Origin: Candidatus Amarolinea dominans
GTDB taxonomy: Bacteria > Chloroflexota > Anaerolineae > SSC4 > Amarolineaceae
Direction: 5' to 3'
Assembly (NCBI GenBank): GCA_016719785.1
Contig: JADJYJ010000006.1
Coordinates: 248,001-312,000, forward strand
DNA: 64,000 nt
The notes beneath the pieces were generated by a model. It worked only from the letters and a program-made list of their open reading frames with translations, was not told where the DNA came from and did not search any database. A program made the position numbers and the translations under genes. This document shows positions 50,427-59,470 of this stretch, one piece after another; within the stretch, counting starts at the first letter, position 1; each line of letters opens with the position of its first letter.

Positions 50427-50453
50427 GCCACGAATTACACGAATTGACACGAA
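50427..50453. repeat. CACGAATT dispersed repeat
   Basis: GCCACGAATTACACGAATTG followed by ACACGAA, a relative of the repeats at 32352 and 32435. It sits in the spacer before the next methyltransferase gene. Confidence 0.6.
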
Positions 50454-50460
50454 ACGAGGC

Positions 50461-50489
50461 TTGAAGTTTCTCTAGCTGTGTAGTAGAAT
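50461..50489 (+). promoter_or_regulatory. Promoter of the frameshifted methyltransferase gene
   Basis: TTGAAG (50461-50466), a 17-base spacer and TAGAAT (50484-50489); start codon at 50549. Confidence 0.6.
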
Positions 50490-50548
50490 CGTGCCATAGA
50501 CAATGAAATCATCGTCACACCAGAGACACAGGAATCTCTCAACCTCCA

Positions 50549-52251
50549 ATGAGCATTGCACGACTATCCAGAGACCGAAAGCGACAACTGGGGCAGTTCT
50601 TTACGCCACCGGCGACGGCTACAGCCATCGTACGCGATCTAACGATCTTGCCTGCGTACCGGGTTCTTGAGCCGTCGTTCGGCAATGGGTCATTCGTTTT
50701 TGCAATCGTGGATGCACTAACCAAAGTCATTCGATCCACCGAAATTCAAACCTGGCGCCGCGATCATCTCTACGGCTGTGAAGTTGACGATGTAGCATTC
50801 GCACGATTCTCAGAGAAGTGGGACAAGGCGGGGCTTGGCCCTCTTCCTCCCCACATGGAGAATTCCGATTTCTTCAGGTGGATGCCTCCCGGATCTGATC
50901 GAAGCGCGGCCACCAACCGGCAACGATACTTTGCCAGCCGCCTTGAAATGTTCGATCTAATCATCGGAAATCCTCCTTTTGGTGGCAGCATTGATCCCTC
51001 TATTCAAGATGAACTCGACGACATATTCGGGGTGCGAAACTCTCGCAAGATCAAGAAGGAGACATACGCATTTTTCATCGTCAAGTGTGTTGATCTGCTC
51101 AAGCCGGGCGGCAAGCTTGTTTTCATCTGTAGTGACACGATTTTGACAATTCCCACTATGACCGGCCTACGTTCATGGCTCCAGGAAACCTGCCTTGTGG
51201 ACGTTTCGGTTGTGCCCGGTTCATTTGCAGATACGAATCAGGACATGCTTCTCCTTTCGCTGACCAAGCGGGCCAACGAACCCCGGCGTGTCTCGATATT
51301 TGGAGTGGACATGTCGTTGATTGAGATCGAATCTACCCCAAACGTCAGTTGGAGGGTCAACGGCGAGTATGCGAAATACTTCACCGGCGTCCTCGTTGGC
51401 GACAAAATGGTTGCCACCTCCGGCATGACGATCGGCAACAATGAGCTGTTCCTTCGCCCAATCCAGCAAGGCGCAGTTGATGAACCTTACGAGTTTCGGT
51501 TTGATTCACAGGCTATCACGGTAAAGAATGCAATCGCGCACGTCTGGGCAAAGTCTCCCAGGGCCAATTGCAGCATATCGCAGAACAGGAGGCGCGCGGT
51601 GCAGTAGAGAAGATCGTGTCTTGGCAGAAGCTAGATACAACGCGTCGAATCGCATTACCCCACAGTGACTATTGTTCCTATAACAAAGCAACGTCACGAA
51701 TCCTCTACTCCGAACCCGAGTGGGTCATCTTCTGGCGTGACAATGGTGATTATGTTTATACGTTCAAGAAGACAGGAAATTGGTATCTTCATGGTGTTGG
51801 CGGAATGAAGTATTTTGGGCGAGAGGGTTTGACGTGGTCACTTATCGCACCGAGACTCTACGCACGGTACCTGCCATCAGGGTATATTCTCGATAGCGGC
51901 GCGCCGTGTGCCTTTCTGCGACCGGGAGTTCCTCACGATGAACTATTCTTCATTATCGGATGGGCGCTCACTGACCTTTGCACGCGCATTCTAAAGGATG
52001 TTCTGAATCACACGAGAAACATTCAGAGTAAGGACTTCGAGCGGCTTCCATACCCAACATGGGTTCCGCCGCACCTCAAGGCGGAAGCCATTCGTCATGT
52101 TCAGGTCATCATTTCGCTCGCTATGTCGGGGCGAGAGTTCACCTTCAAAAGCGAGGAGGTGCAATCTCTCAACGAGCTGTACGCCTGGAGGCAGGAGCCT
52201 GTCCAAGCGTGCTCACGCAGGACGTCACCGAAGCAAATGGCTTTGTTCTGA
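50549..52251 (+). pseudogene. N6-adenine DNA methyltransferase (TaqI/Eco57I type), frameshifted
   Basis: Two overlapping frames together encode about 567 residues. The first (to 51607) has RQLGQFFTPPATATAIV (motif X), VLEPSFGNGSFVFAIVD (motif I), DLIIGNPPFGGSID (catalytic motif IV) and part of the target-recognition region. The match then continues in another frame from about 51541 (RLGKVSQGQLQHIAEQEARG) to 52251, with KATSRILYSEPEWVIFWRDN and a family-like C-terminus. Codon 51536 (GCG) is followed by CA and then CGT CTG GGC in the second frame. So one base is missing or two are extra at 51539-51540. It may be a recent mutation or a sequencing error. The base composition is visibly less GC-rich than that of its neighbours, which suggests transfer. 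It separates the ECF ATPase and S genes. Confidence 0.85.
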
Positions 52252-52284
52252 TGTTGTACATAGGACTTCCTACTGTTGACCAAA

Positions 52285-53076
52285 ATGACTCACTGGCTCA
52301 ACGCCGCTATCCTGCTCCTTGCCAGCGCCATCGGCGCGGTGGCGTTCGTGGCGCCCTTTTTCAGCCTGGAGACAGCGCTGCCCGGCGACGGCGGCGCGCT
52401 ATCGCACGCGGCCGATGCGCCTTTCTTCCTCATCCTGCTGATCGTCATCTGCCTGGGCGCGGTGCTGTTGAACCTGTCGGCTGGGCAGATGAACACGCGC
52501 ACCGTCGCGGTGCTTGGCATTTTGACCGCGTTCAACGCGGTGTTGCGTGCGCTGCCCGGCCCTGGCGGCTTCAACGCCATCTTTTTCCTGCCCATCCTGG
52601 CCGGGCATGTCTACGGCGCGACCTTTGGCTTTCTGCTCGGTTCCCTGTCGCTCCTGGTATCGGCGCTGTTGGGCGGCGGCGTGGGGCCGTGGCTCCCCTT
52701 TCAGATGTTCGCCACCGGCTGGGTGGGAATGCTGGGCGCATTGGCGCCGAGTTGGCCCCGCCATCCCCGGCGTGAAGTGCTCCTGCTGGCCGTCTGGGGA
52801 TTGTTCCTCGGCCTCCTGTTCGGCGCCATCATGAACCTCTGGTTCTGGCCTTTCGTCTTTCGCCCCGATCAAGCCGCCCTCTACTGGCAGCCTGGCCTGG
52901 GGTTGGCGGGCATCCTGCAGCGCTACCTGCCTTTTTACCTGGTCACCTCACTGGCCTGGGACCTGTGGCGGGCTGGCGGCAATGCCCTGCTCATCCTGTT
53001 TCTCGGCCTGCCGGTGCTGCGCCTCCTGCGCCGCTTTCAACTGCGCTTTCGCTTCGAGATCACTTCCGAAGAATAA
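52285..53076 (+). CDS. ECF transporter S component, putative cobalamin type
   Basis: 263 residues from ATG 52285; TTG 52276 adds three residues and neither has a clear ribosome site. Six or seven TM helices. The central segment LPILAGHVYGATFGFLLGSL followed by LVSALLGGGVGPWLPFQM and ATGWVGMLGALAP has the pattern of vitamin-binding S proteins (the aromatic/Gly-rich GPWxPxQM loop). Substrate family cannot be fixed from sequence alone. The upstream B12 riboswitch, EcfT and double ATPase argue for cobalamin or a precursor. Confidence 0.82.
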   Translation: MTHWLNAAILLLASAIGAVAFVAPFFSLETALPGDGGALSHAADAPFFLILLIVICLGAVLLNLSAGQMNTRTVAVLGILTAFNAVLRALPGPGGFNAIFFLPILAGHVYGATFGFLLGSLSLLVSALLGGGVGPWLPFQMFATGWVGMLGALAPSWPRHPRREVLLLAVWGLFLGLLFGAIMNLWFWPFVFRPDQAALYWQPGLGLAGILQRYLPFYLVTSLAWDLWRAGGNALLILFLGLPVLRLLRRFQLRFRFEITSEE

Positions 53077-53123
53077 GCCGATTTTTGATTTTCGATTTTC
53101 TTCTCACACCTCGCATCTCAAAT

Positions 53124-53152
53124 TTGACCAATCGTACCCTTTTGGATAAAAT
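53124..53152 (+). promoter_or_regulatory. Promoter of groESL
   Basis: TTGACC (53124-53129), a 17-base spacer and TAAAAT (53147-53152), directly ahead of the CIRCE element. Confidence 0.8.
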
Positions 53153-53161
53153 GGCCCCGGA

Positions 53162-53188
53162 TTAGCACTCTGATATTTTGAGTGCTAA
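53162..53188. promoter_or_regulatory. CIRCE operator (HrcA binding site)
   Basis: TTAGCACTC (53162-53170), nine bases, and GAGTGCTAA (53180-53188) match the CIRCE consensus exactly. It lies at the predicted start of transcription of groESL, so HrcA repression relieved by heat is expected. No hrcA gene is in the window. Confidence 0.97.
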
Positions 53189-53258
53189 CCGGTGTGTAGA
53201 AAAAACGAATCAATTCTAACACATCAATCATGGGATACCATTGAGGAGGCATAAGCAT

Positions 53259-53549
53259 ATGAAGCTTCGACCACTAGGTGATCGGATCGTTGTTGAGCCG
53301 GCAGAGCAGGAAGAGCGCACGGCAAGCGGAATCATCTTGCCGGAGACCGCAAAAGAGAAGCCACAAGAGGGTAAGGTCATTGCGGCCGGCCCGGGCAAGC
53401 TGAACGAAGACGGCAGCCGCAGTCCGATGGACACCACCGTTGGCGACCGTGTTTTGTACGCCAAGTACGCGGGCACCGAAGTGAAGTTGGACGGCAAGAA
53501 GTTACTCATCCTGCGCGAGAGTGACATCCTGGCAGTACTCGAATCATAA
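53259..53549 (+). CDS. groES: Co-chaperonin GroES
   Basis: 96 residues, MKLRPLGDRIVVEPAEQEER. GAGGAGG lies about nine bases before ATG 53259. The mobile loop region (ERTASGIILPETAKEKPQEG) and C-terminal VLYAKYAGTEVKLDGKKLLI are typical. It caps GroEL during protein folding. It is followed by groEL after 54 bases in the same transcript. Confidence 0.98.
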   Translation: MKLRPLGDRIVVEPAEQEERTASGIILPETAKEKPQEGKVIAAGPGKLNEDGSRSPMDTTVGDRVLYAKYAGTEVKLDGKKLLILRESDILAVLES

Positions 53550-53603
53550 TTGTCACCTGTTGACAGCGCGCAAATCAAACAAGAACCTGGGAGATAGAGC
53601 AAT

Positions 53604-55247
53604 ATGGCAAAGCAGATCAGTTTTAGCGAAGAAGCACGACGCAATTTGAAGGTGGGCATTGACGCTCTGGCCAATGCCGTGAAGACCACCCTTGGCCCTA
53701 AGGGCCGCAACGTAGCCCTGGATAAGAAATGGGGCGCCCCTACCGTCACGCATGACGGCGTCACCGTGGCCAAGGAAATCGAACTGGCCGATCCGTATCA
53801 GAATATGGGCGCGCAGCTTCTGAAGGAAGCCGCCACCAAGACCAACGACATTGCCGGCGACGGCACCACCACCGCGACCGTGTTGGCGCAGGCGATTGTA
53901 CACGAAGGTCTGCGCAACGTGGCTGCGGGCGCCAACCCCATGCTGCTCAAGCGCGGTATCGAGAAGGGCACCGCTGCGGTTGTCAAGGCCATCCGCAGCC
54001 AGGCGATTGAAATCACCACCAAGGAAGAGATCGCGAACGTGGCTGCCATTTCCGCGCAGGATCGCGAGATCGGCGACCTGATTGCCGCTGTCATGGACAA
54101 GGTGGGCAAGGACGGCGTCATCACCGTGGAAGAGAGCAAGGGTTTGCTCTTCGAGACCGAGTATGTCGAAGGCATGCAGTTCGACCGCGGCTACATCAGC
54201 GCCTATTTCATCACCAACGCCGAGCGCATGGAAGCGGTGCTGGAGAATCCTTACATCCTGATCACCGACAAGAAGATCTCCGCAGCCGCCGACATCGTGC
54301 CGCTGTTGGAAAAAGTGATGGTGTCGGGCCGTCGCGAAATCGTCATCGTTGCCGAAGACGTGGACGGCGAAGCGCTGGCGACCCTGGTCTTGAACAAGCT
54401 GCGTGGCATGTTCAACGTCGTGGCGATCAAGGCCCCGGGCTTTGGCGATCGCCGCAAGGCCATGTTGCAGGACATCGCCGTGTTGACCGGCGGCAGCGTC
54501 ATCACCGAAGAACTGGGCCGCAAACTGGAAACCACCCAGATTACCGACCTCGGCCGTGCCGACAAGATGGTCTCCACCAAGGATAACACCACGTTGGTGG
54601 GCGGCGCCGGTGAGTCTGGGGAGATCAAGGGCCGTATCGAGCAGATTCGGGCCGAGATTGATAAGAGCACCAGCGACTACGACAAAGAGAAGCTGCAGGA
54701 GCGCCTGGCTCGTTTGGCCGGCGGTGTGGCGATCATCCGCGTCGGCGCGGGTACCGAAGTCGAACTCAAGGAAAAGAAACATCGCGTCGAGGATGCGTTG
54801 AGCGCGACCCGTGCAGCCGTCGAAGAAGGGATTGTTCCCGGCGGCGGCGTGGCCCTGTTGAACGCCGTCAGCGCCCTGGACGACGTGGCGACTGACTTCG
54901 AAGATGAAAAGACCGGCGTCAAACTTCTGCGCCGCGCCCTCGAAGAGCCGATGCGCCAACTCGCTGTGAATGCCGGTCAGGACGGCGCCGTGGTGGTCGA
55001 GAATGTCCGCCGCGCGCAGGATGCTGCGGGCAACCCACGCATTGGCTACAATGTGATGAGCGAAACCTACGTTGACATGGTCAAGGAAGGCATCATTGAC
55101 CCGGCCAAGGTAACTCGCGGTGGTCTGGAGAATGCGGCCTCGATCGCGGCCATGATTCTGACGACCGAAGCCCTCATCACCGACATTCCTGAAAAGGAAA
55201 AGGCCCCGGCTGGGCCGCCTCAGGGCGGCGGCGGTATGGACTTCTAG
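53604..55247 (+). CDS. groEL: Chaperonin GroEL
   Basis: 547 residues, full length. Motifs are TLGPKGRNVALDKKWGAPTV, the ATP-site GDGTTTATVLAQAI, the apical-domain signature AAVEEGIVPGGGVAL, and a C-terminal GGGGMDF tail. It folds proteins in an ATP-driven double ring with GroES. A single groESL pair is visible in the window. Confidence 0.99.
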   Translation: MAKQISFSEEARRNLKVGIDALANAVKTTLGPKGRNVALDKKWGAPTVTHDGVTVAKEIELADPYQNMGAQLLKEAATKTNDIAGDGTTTATVLAQAIVHEGLRNVAAGANPMLLKRGIEKGTAAVVKAIRSQAIEITTKEEIANVAAISAQDREIGDLIAAVMDKVGKDGVITVEESKGLLFETEYVEGMQFDRGYISAYFITNAERMEAVLENPYILITDKKISAAADIVPLLEKVMVSGRREIVIVAEDVDGEALATLVLNKLRGMFNVVAIKAPGFGDRRKAMLQDIAVLTGGSVITEELGRKLETTQITDLGRADKMVSTKDNTTLVGGAGESGEIKGRIEQIRAEIDKSTSDYDKEKLQERLARLAGGVAIIRVGAGTEVELKEKKHRVEDALSATRAAVEEGIVPGGGVALLNAVSALDDVATDFEDEKTGVKLLRRALEEPMRQLAVNAGQDGAVVVENVRRAQDAAGNPRIGYNVMSETYVDMVKEGIIDPAKVTRGGLENAASIAAMILTTEALITDIPEKEKAPAGPPQGGGGMDF

Positions 55248-55308
55248 GACCGACCCGCCTGCCGATAGCCTTATCCGCCATCGGCGCCAATGGCGTCAAT
55301 GCATGAAA

Positions 55309-55341
55309 CAAAAGCCCACCTCAGTACTGAGGTGGGCTTTT
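55309..55341 (+). terminator. Terminator of groESL
   Basis: AAAAGCCCACCTCAG pairs perfectly with CTGAGGTGGGCTTTT around TA, ending in a T-run. It lies 62 bases after the groEL stop. Confidence 0.9.
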
Positions 55342-55345
55342 CATT

Positions 55346-55441
55346 CTGCCCTGACCTATGGTAAACTATCTGCCCTGACCTATGGTAAACTATCTGCCCT
55401 GGCCTATGATAAACTATCTGCCCTGGCCTATGATAAACTAT
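55346..55441. repeat. Four tandem 24-bp repeats between groEL and a hybrid kinase gene
   Basis: Units at 55346-55369, 55370-55393, 55394-55417 and 55418-55441. Each begins CTGCCCTG and ends AAACTAT; units 1 and 2 are identical, and units 3 and 4 are identical and differ from 1-2 by two bases. The array could hold regulator sites for the downstream kinase. The rest of 55248-55563 has no gene. Confidence 0.93.
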
Positions 55442-55563
55442 TTATGCGCATGACCAGCCAGGCAGTCAGAGTCACTCGCCTTCCCTTGTCCTGTCAACCC
55501 CCCCGAATATCCATCCGGCGCCTTCCTCCGATGAGGCTCTGGCCGATTGGGAGCTTCACATCT

Positions 55564-58500
55564 ATGCCAAACGAGAGCAACGATCAACGCACCTGGGACG
55601 CCTTTTTCTGGATCCAGACTGGCAATCTGGCGCTGATCTATGTCATCATGGGGGGCATTGGCCTCGCCTTTCGCGCCTACAACCAGATCGTGGTGGGTAG
55701 CATCATTGCGGTTGCCGCCATTCTGGTCTACTACCGCCTGTGGCGTGTCGGCCGTCAGCAGCCCTATCGTCCTCTGCGCATCGGCATGCTGATTCTCATC
55801 AGTTGCATCCTCTATACCGGCGGTATCTTCGTCATGGGCGGGGCGCGCAGCCCTGCTATTTTTCTTTATGTGATTCCCATCCTGACCGCCGGCCAATTCC
55901 TCCCGCCGCGTTGGTTTGTCGCCATCGCCGCCTTCTGCTTTGGGATCTTCAATCTGCTGGCTGTGATCGAATGGCAGCAGCAGATTGACACCACTCCCTG
56001 GTTGTTCTACGCACCGCCTGGCCCTTTCACCGTGGCCGATCTTGTGCAAGCCAGTATGCTGGTCCTGCTGCTGTGCGCGGTGACAATGTTGAGCTACTGG
56101 CGTTCCAACCATGCCATGCACAGTTCGTTTGCCGCGCTGCGCGATAGCGAAGAGCGCTTTCGCGATCTGTTCGAAAACGCCACCGATCTCATCCAAATTG
56201 TGAATGGCGACAGTCATTATCAATTCGTCAATCACGCCTGGCGCCGCACCCTGGGCTATACCGACGCCGAAGCGTTGCAGTTGACGCTGGCCGACGTGAT
56301 TGCACCGGAATCATGGCCGGCATGCCAGGTTGCATATCAGCAGGTGTTGCAAGGCCAATCGGCGCTGGACCTGGAAGCCGCCTTTGTCACACACCAGGGT
56401 GGCCGCGTCATCGTGCAAGGCAATGTTACGCCCAACATCAAAGACGGCAAATTTTTGGCGACGCGGGGTATTTTTCGCGATGTCACCCAACAGAGAAAGG
56501 ATGAAGCACGTCAGCGCCGCCTGTTGGAGTTGGCGGTGGTGCATGGCGACATGTCCAAGCAGTTCTTGACCAGCGGGCTGCAGGCCGTGGATGAGGTTTT
56601 GCTGCGCCTGGGAAAGACGCTCGATGTGTCGCGTGCCTATATCTTCCGCTATCGAACCACGGACCGCCTGTTGGACAATACGCATGAGTGGTGCGCAGAG
56701 GGGGTCGCGCCGGAGATTCAGCATCTGCAGGGTATTGCCGTCGAAGAAACCATTCCTTCCTGGCAGCACATTCTCGATGAACAGGGCCTGATCATTGCCT
56801 CAACCACGCAGCATCTGCCCGAAGAAGTACAGCGCCTTCTGCGCCCGCAGGGCGTGCAGGCGCTCTTGCTCGTCGTTTTTTCCGTCAACAACCAACTGGC
56901 AGGTTTCATCGGGCTGGACGAGGTACGCCACGCGCGGCAATGGCTGCCGGAGGAGGTGACCGCGGTGCGCAACACCGCCGAGGCCTATGCGCGCCTGTTG
57001 GAACGTGAGCAAGCCGAGCGCGAACTGCTGCGCGCACGCGATGCCGCGTTGGAATCGGCGCGCTTGAAGAGCCAGTTCGTGGCCAACATGAGCCACGAGA
57101 TTCGCACCCCGATGAACGGCGTCATCGGCATGCTTGATCTGTTGCACGCCAGCGACCTGAACCCGACGCAGCTCGACTATGTCAACACCGCACACCACAG
57201 CGCCGAAGCGCTGCTGTTCATCATCAATGACATTCTCGACTTTTCCAAGATCGAGGCCGGCAAGATGGAACTGGAACATGACGATTTCGACCTGCAACAT
57301 GTGGTGGAAGATGTGGCCGAACTGCTGGCACGACCGGCGCAGAGCAAGGGACTCGAACTGGCAACCCTCATCCATCGCGATGTGCAGACCCGTCTGCATG
57401 GCGACCCCATGCGCCTGCGCCAGGTGTTGACCAACCTGGTCAGTAATGCGATCAAGTTTACGGAGCATGGCGAGGTCATTGTCCAGGTGACACGTGAACA
57501 GGAGACCGACACGCAGATCATCGTGCGCTTTGTGGTCTCCGATACCGGCATCGGCATTGTCCCAGAACAACAGAAAACCATTTTCCAGAGTTTCGTGCAG
57601 GCCGATGGCTCCACCACGCGCAAGTACGGTGGCACTGGGCTGGGCCTGGCCATCAGCAAACAACTGGTGGAGTTGATGGGCGGCAAGATCGGCACGCAGA
57701 GCCAACTGGGCCGGGGCAGCATTTTCTGGTTTACGGCGGTGTTCGGCAAACAAGCGGCGTTGGCAACTGGCGAGGCAGCGACACCGGCCGATCTCCGCAA
57801 CGTGCGCGTGCTCGTCGTGGATGACAATGCCACCAATCGCCTCATCCTGCATCAGCAGTTGTTGAGCTGGGAATGTGTACCGGTGGAAGTGACCGGGGGC
57901 GCCGAAGCGCTGACCGCGCTGCGCGACGCACAGCGGTCGGGCAATCCCTTCCGCGTGGTTCTGTGTGATTGGCAGATGCCCGACATGGATGGTGGCATGT
58001 TGAGTGTACAGGTCAAGCGCGACCCCGTGCTGGCCGCGACGCCGCTGGTCCTGCTGACGTCGGTCGGTGAATTTGGCCTGGAGCGTATGGCCGACACCAT
58101 CGGTTTTACCGCCAGTCTCACCAAACCGATACGCCAGCTTGCGCTCTACGATACCCTGGTCACCGTGCTTGGCGCCACACATGAGCCACGCACACCTCGT
58201 CAGGCTGGCATGACGGAGACACCCGGACCGGCGCCGGCACTGATCGCAGGGGGGCATGTCCTCTTGGCCGAAGACAACCCGGTCAACCAGAAGCTCGCCA
58301 CGCACATCCTCACCCGTCTGGGGTACCAGGTTGATGTGGTGGACCATGGCGGGTTGGCGGTGCAGGCCTACATGGAAAAACCCTATGACCTGATCCTGAT
58401 GGATGTGCAGATGCCAGAGGTGGATGGGTTTACCGCGACGGAACAGATACGCGAGTTCGAGGCCCGTCGCGGCGGGCATGTGCCCATCATCGCGCTGACC

Positions 58501-58953
58501 GCCGGCGCGCTGGCCGGCGATCGCGAGCGCTGCCTGGCGGCGGGCATGGACGCCTACGTCAGTAAACCGTTCAAGACGGAGGAATTGCGCCAGATGGTCA
58601 CCCAGTACGCTGCCGCGCCGCCTCTCGATCCCCTGGTTCTGGCCGAGCTGCGCTCCATCGGCGGCAGTATGCCCGGGCAGCCGGACATCCTGGATGAGAT
58701 CATGCATCAGTTCACGGGCGACCTGCCGCAATATACCGCCAAGATGCGCCAGGCGCTGCAAAGCCAGGACGCCAACGCGTTGCAGCGCACCGCGCACAGC
58801 CTCAAAGGCAGCGGCGGCAGCTTCGGCGCACAACGGGTGGCTTACCTCTGTGCCCACCTCGAAGACATGGGACGCAGCCAGGACCTGAGCAACGCACAGC
58901 CCTGGCTCGACCGCCTCGAAGTTGAGATCGAACGCATCCGCCGCGCCGACTGA
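55564..58953 (+). CDS. Large hybrid histidine kinase with PAS, GAF, two receivers and HPt
   Basis: 1129 residues from ATG 55564 (MPNESNDQRTWDAFFWIQTG). The frame is open from 55303, but that part reads through the terminator and the tandem repeats, so it is not used. Order: about six TM helices (residues 15-190), PAS (RFRDLFENATDLIQIVNGDS), GAF (VDEVLLRLGKTLDVSRAYIF), HisKA (FVANMSHEIRTPMNGVIGML), HATPase (NLVSNAIKFTEHGEV, GTGLGLAISKQLVELMGGK), REC1 (VLVVDDNATNR, VVLCDWQMPDMDGG), REC2 (VLLAEDNPVNQ, LILMDVQMPEVDG) and HPt (LQRTAHSLKGSGGSFGA). All phosphate-carrying residues appear intact, so an internal phosphorelay is likely. No cognate regulator gene is adjacent. Confidence 0.93.
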   Translation: MPNESNDQRTWDAFFWIQTGNLALIYVIMGGIGLAFRAYNQIVVGSIIAVAAILVYYRLWRVGRQQPYRPLRIGMLILISCILYTGGIFVMGGARSPAIFLYVIPILTAGQFLPPRWFVAIAAFCFGIFNLLAVIEWQQQIDTTPWLFYAPPGPFTVADLVQASMLVLLLCAVTMLSYWRSNHAMHSSFAALRDSEERFRDLFENATDLIQIVNGDSHYQFVNHAWRRTLGYTDAEALQLTLADVIAPESWPACQVAYQQVLQGQSALDLEAAFVTHQGGRVIVQGNVTPNIKDGKFLATRGIFRDVTQQRKDEARQRRLLELAVVHGDMSKQFLTSGLQAVDEVLLRLGKTLDVSRAYIFRYRTTDRLLDNTHEWCAEGVAPEIQHLQGIAVEETIPSWQHILDEQGLIIASTTQHLPEEVQRLLRPQGVQALLLVVFSVNNQLAGFIGLDEVRHARQWLPEEVTAVRNTAEAYARLLEREQAERELLRARDAALESARLKSQFVANMSHEIRTPMNGVIGMLDLLHASDLNPTQLDYVNTAHHSAEALLFIINDILDFSKIEAGKMELEHDDFDLQHVVEDVAELLARPAQSKGLELATLIHRDVQTRLHGDPMRLRQVLTNLVSNAIKFTEHGEVIVQVTREQETDTQIIVRFVVSDTGIGIVPEQQKTIFQSFVQADGSTTRKYGGTGLGLAISKQLVELMGGKIGTQSQLGRGSIFWFTAVFGKQAALATGEAATPADLRNVRVLVVDDNATNRLILHQQLLSWECVPVEVTGGAEALTALRDAQRSGNPFRVVLCDWQMPDMDGGMLSVQVKRDPVLAATPLVLLTSVGEFGLERMADTIGFTASLTKPIRQLALYDTLVTVLGATHEPRTPRQAGMTETPGPAPALIAGGHVLLAEDNPVNQKLATHILTRLGYQVDVVDHGGLAVQAYMEKPYDLILMDVQMPEVDGFTATEQIREFEARRGGHVPIIALTAGALAGDRERCLAAGMDAYVSKPFKTEELRQMVTQYAAAPPLDPLVLAELRSIGGSMPGQPDILDEIMHQFTGDLPQYTAKMRQALQSQDANALQRTAHSLKGSGGSFGAQRVAYLCAHLEDMGRSQDLSNAQPWLDRLEVEIERIRRAD

Positions 58954-58962
58954 GCATGACAT

Positions 58963-59470
58963 CCCCTCGCAGGGCTGCAGCAAGATGACGACCTCAGAGG
59001 CACGCGACACCGTGCCAAGTCAACGCTGCGATGTGTACGTACCCCTGCGAGGGTTGGGCAGCCGAATAATCGTCCAACCTTGCGCAGTTGTCGTTGTAAC
59101 ACGGTCTTCAGACCGTCCCCCTCGCAGGGCTGCAGCAAGATGACGACCTCAGAGGCACGCGACACCGTGCCAAGTCAACGCTGCGATGTGTACGTACCCC
59201 TGCGAGGGTTGGGCAGCCGAATAATCGTCCAACCCGGGCGTTGTGTTGTACGGGGGCAGCAGGCCGGCGGACACGCCAGTCACCGTGTACGTACCCCTGC
59301 GAGGGTTGGGCAGCCGAATAATCGTCCAACCTTGCGCAGGCCCGCCAGGGCCTTCCACCTCGTAGCCCGATCCGTTTACGGTCGGGCGCTGTCGGCTTGC
59401 CCGGTGATTTGTGTGGCAGCCAGCCTGCGCAAGAGGAGGGGAGCGTCCAACCTTGCGCAGGCCCGCCAGG
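58963..59470. repeat. Cluster of long direct repeats (117-bp units and fragments)
   Basis: Two nearly identical 117-base copies lie at 58963-59079 and 59118-59234. A 47-base part is repeated at 59285-59331, and the sequence CGTCCAACCTTGCGCAGGC recurs at 59323 and 59444. Each full copy starts with CCCTCGCAGGG and holds its inverse CCCTGCGAGGG about 80 bases later. A second short inverted pair is GGGTTGG/CCAACCC. The repeat zone runs into the 3' part of the minus-strand gene ending at 59108. Confidence 0.9.

Noticed and set aside
46942..52251. A complete restriction-modification system
   Set aside because: Two methyltransferases are present, but no nuclease or specificity subunit is visible, and they have separate promoters.
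53553..54959. Long open frame antisense to groEL (about 468 codons)
   Set aside because: It is fully covered by groEL, which has complete family similarity. The reading is a GC-rich shadow with no domain sense.
55346..55441. Four tandem repeats as a CRISPR array
   Set aside because: Units are directly adjacent with no spacers, and no cas gene is present.
55303..55563. Longer N-terminus for the hybrid kinase starting at 55303
   Set aside because: It would translate through the groESL terminator and four tandem repeats; ATG 55564 begins the family-like TM sensor.
56800..59010. Open frame of about 736 codons antisense to the hybrid kinase
   Set aside because: It mirrors the kinase codons and has no recognisable motif or ribosome site.
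58963..59470. Repeat cluster as CRISPR or integron array
   Set aside because: Copies are too long and too few, interval sequences are not spacer-like, and no integrase or cas gene is nearby.
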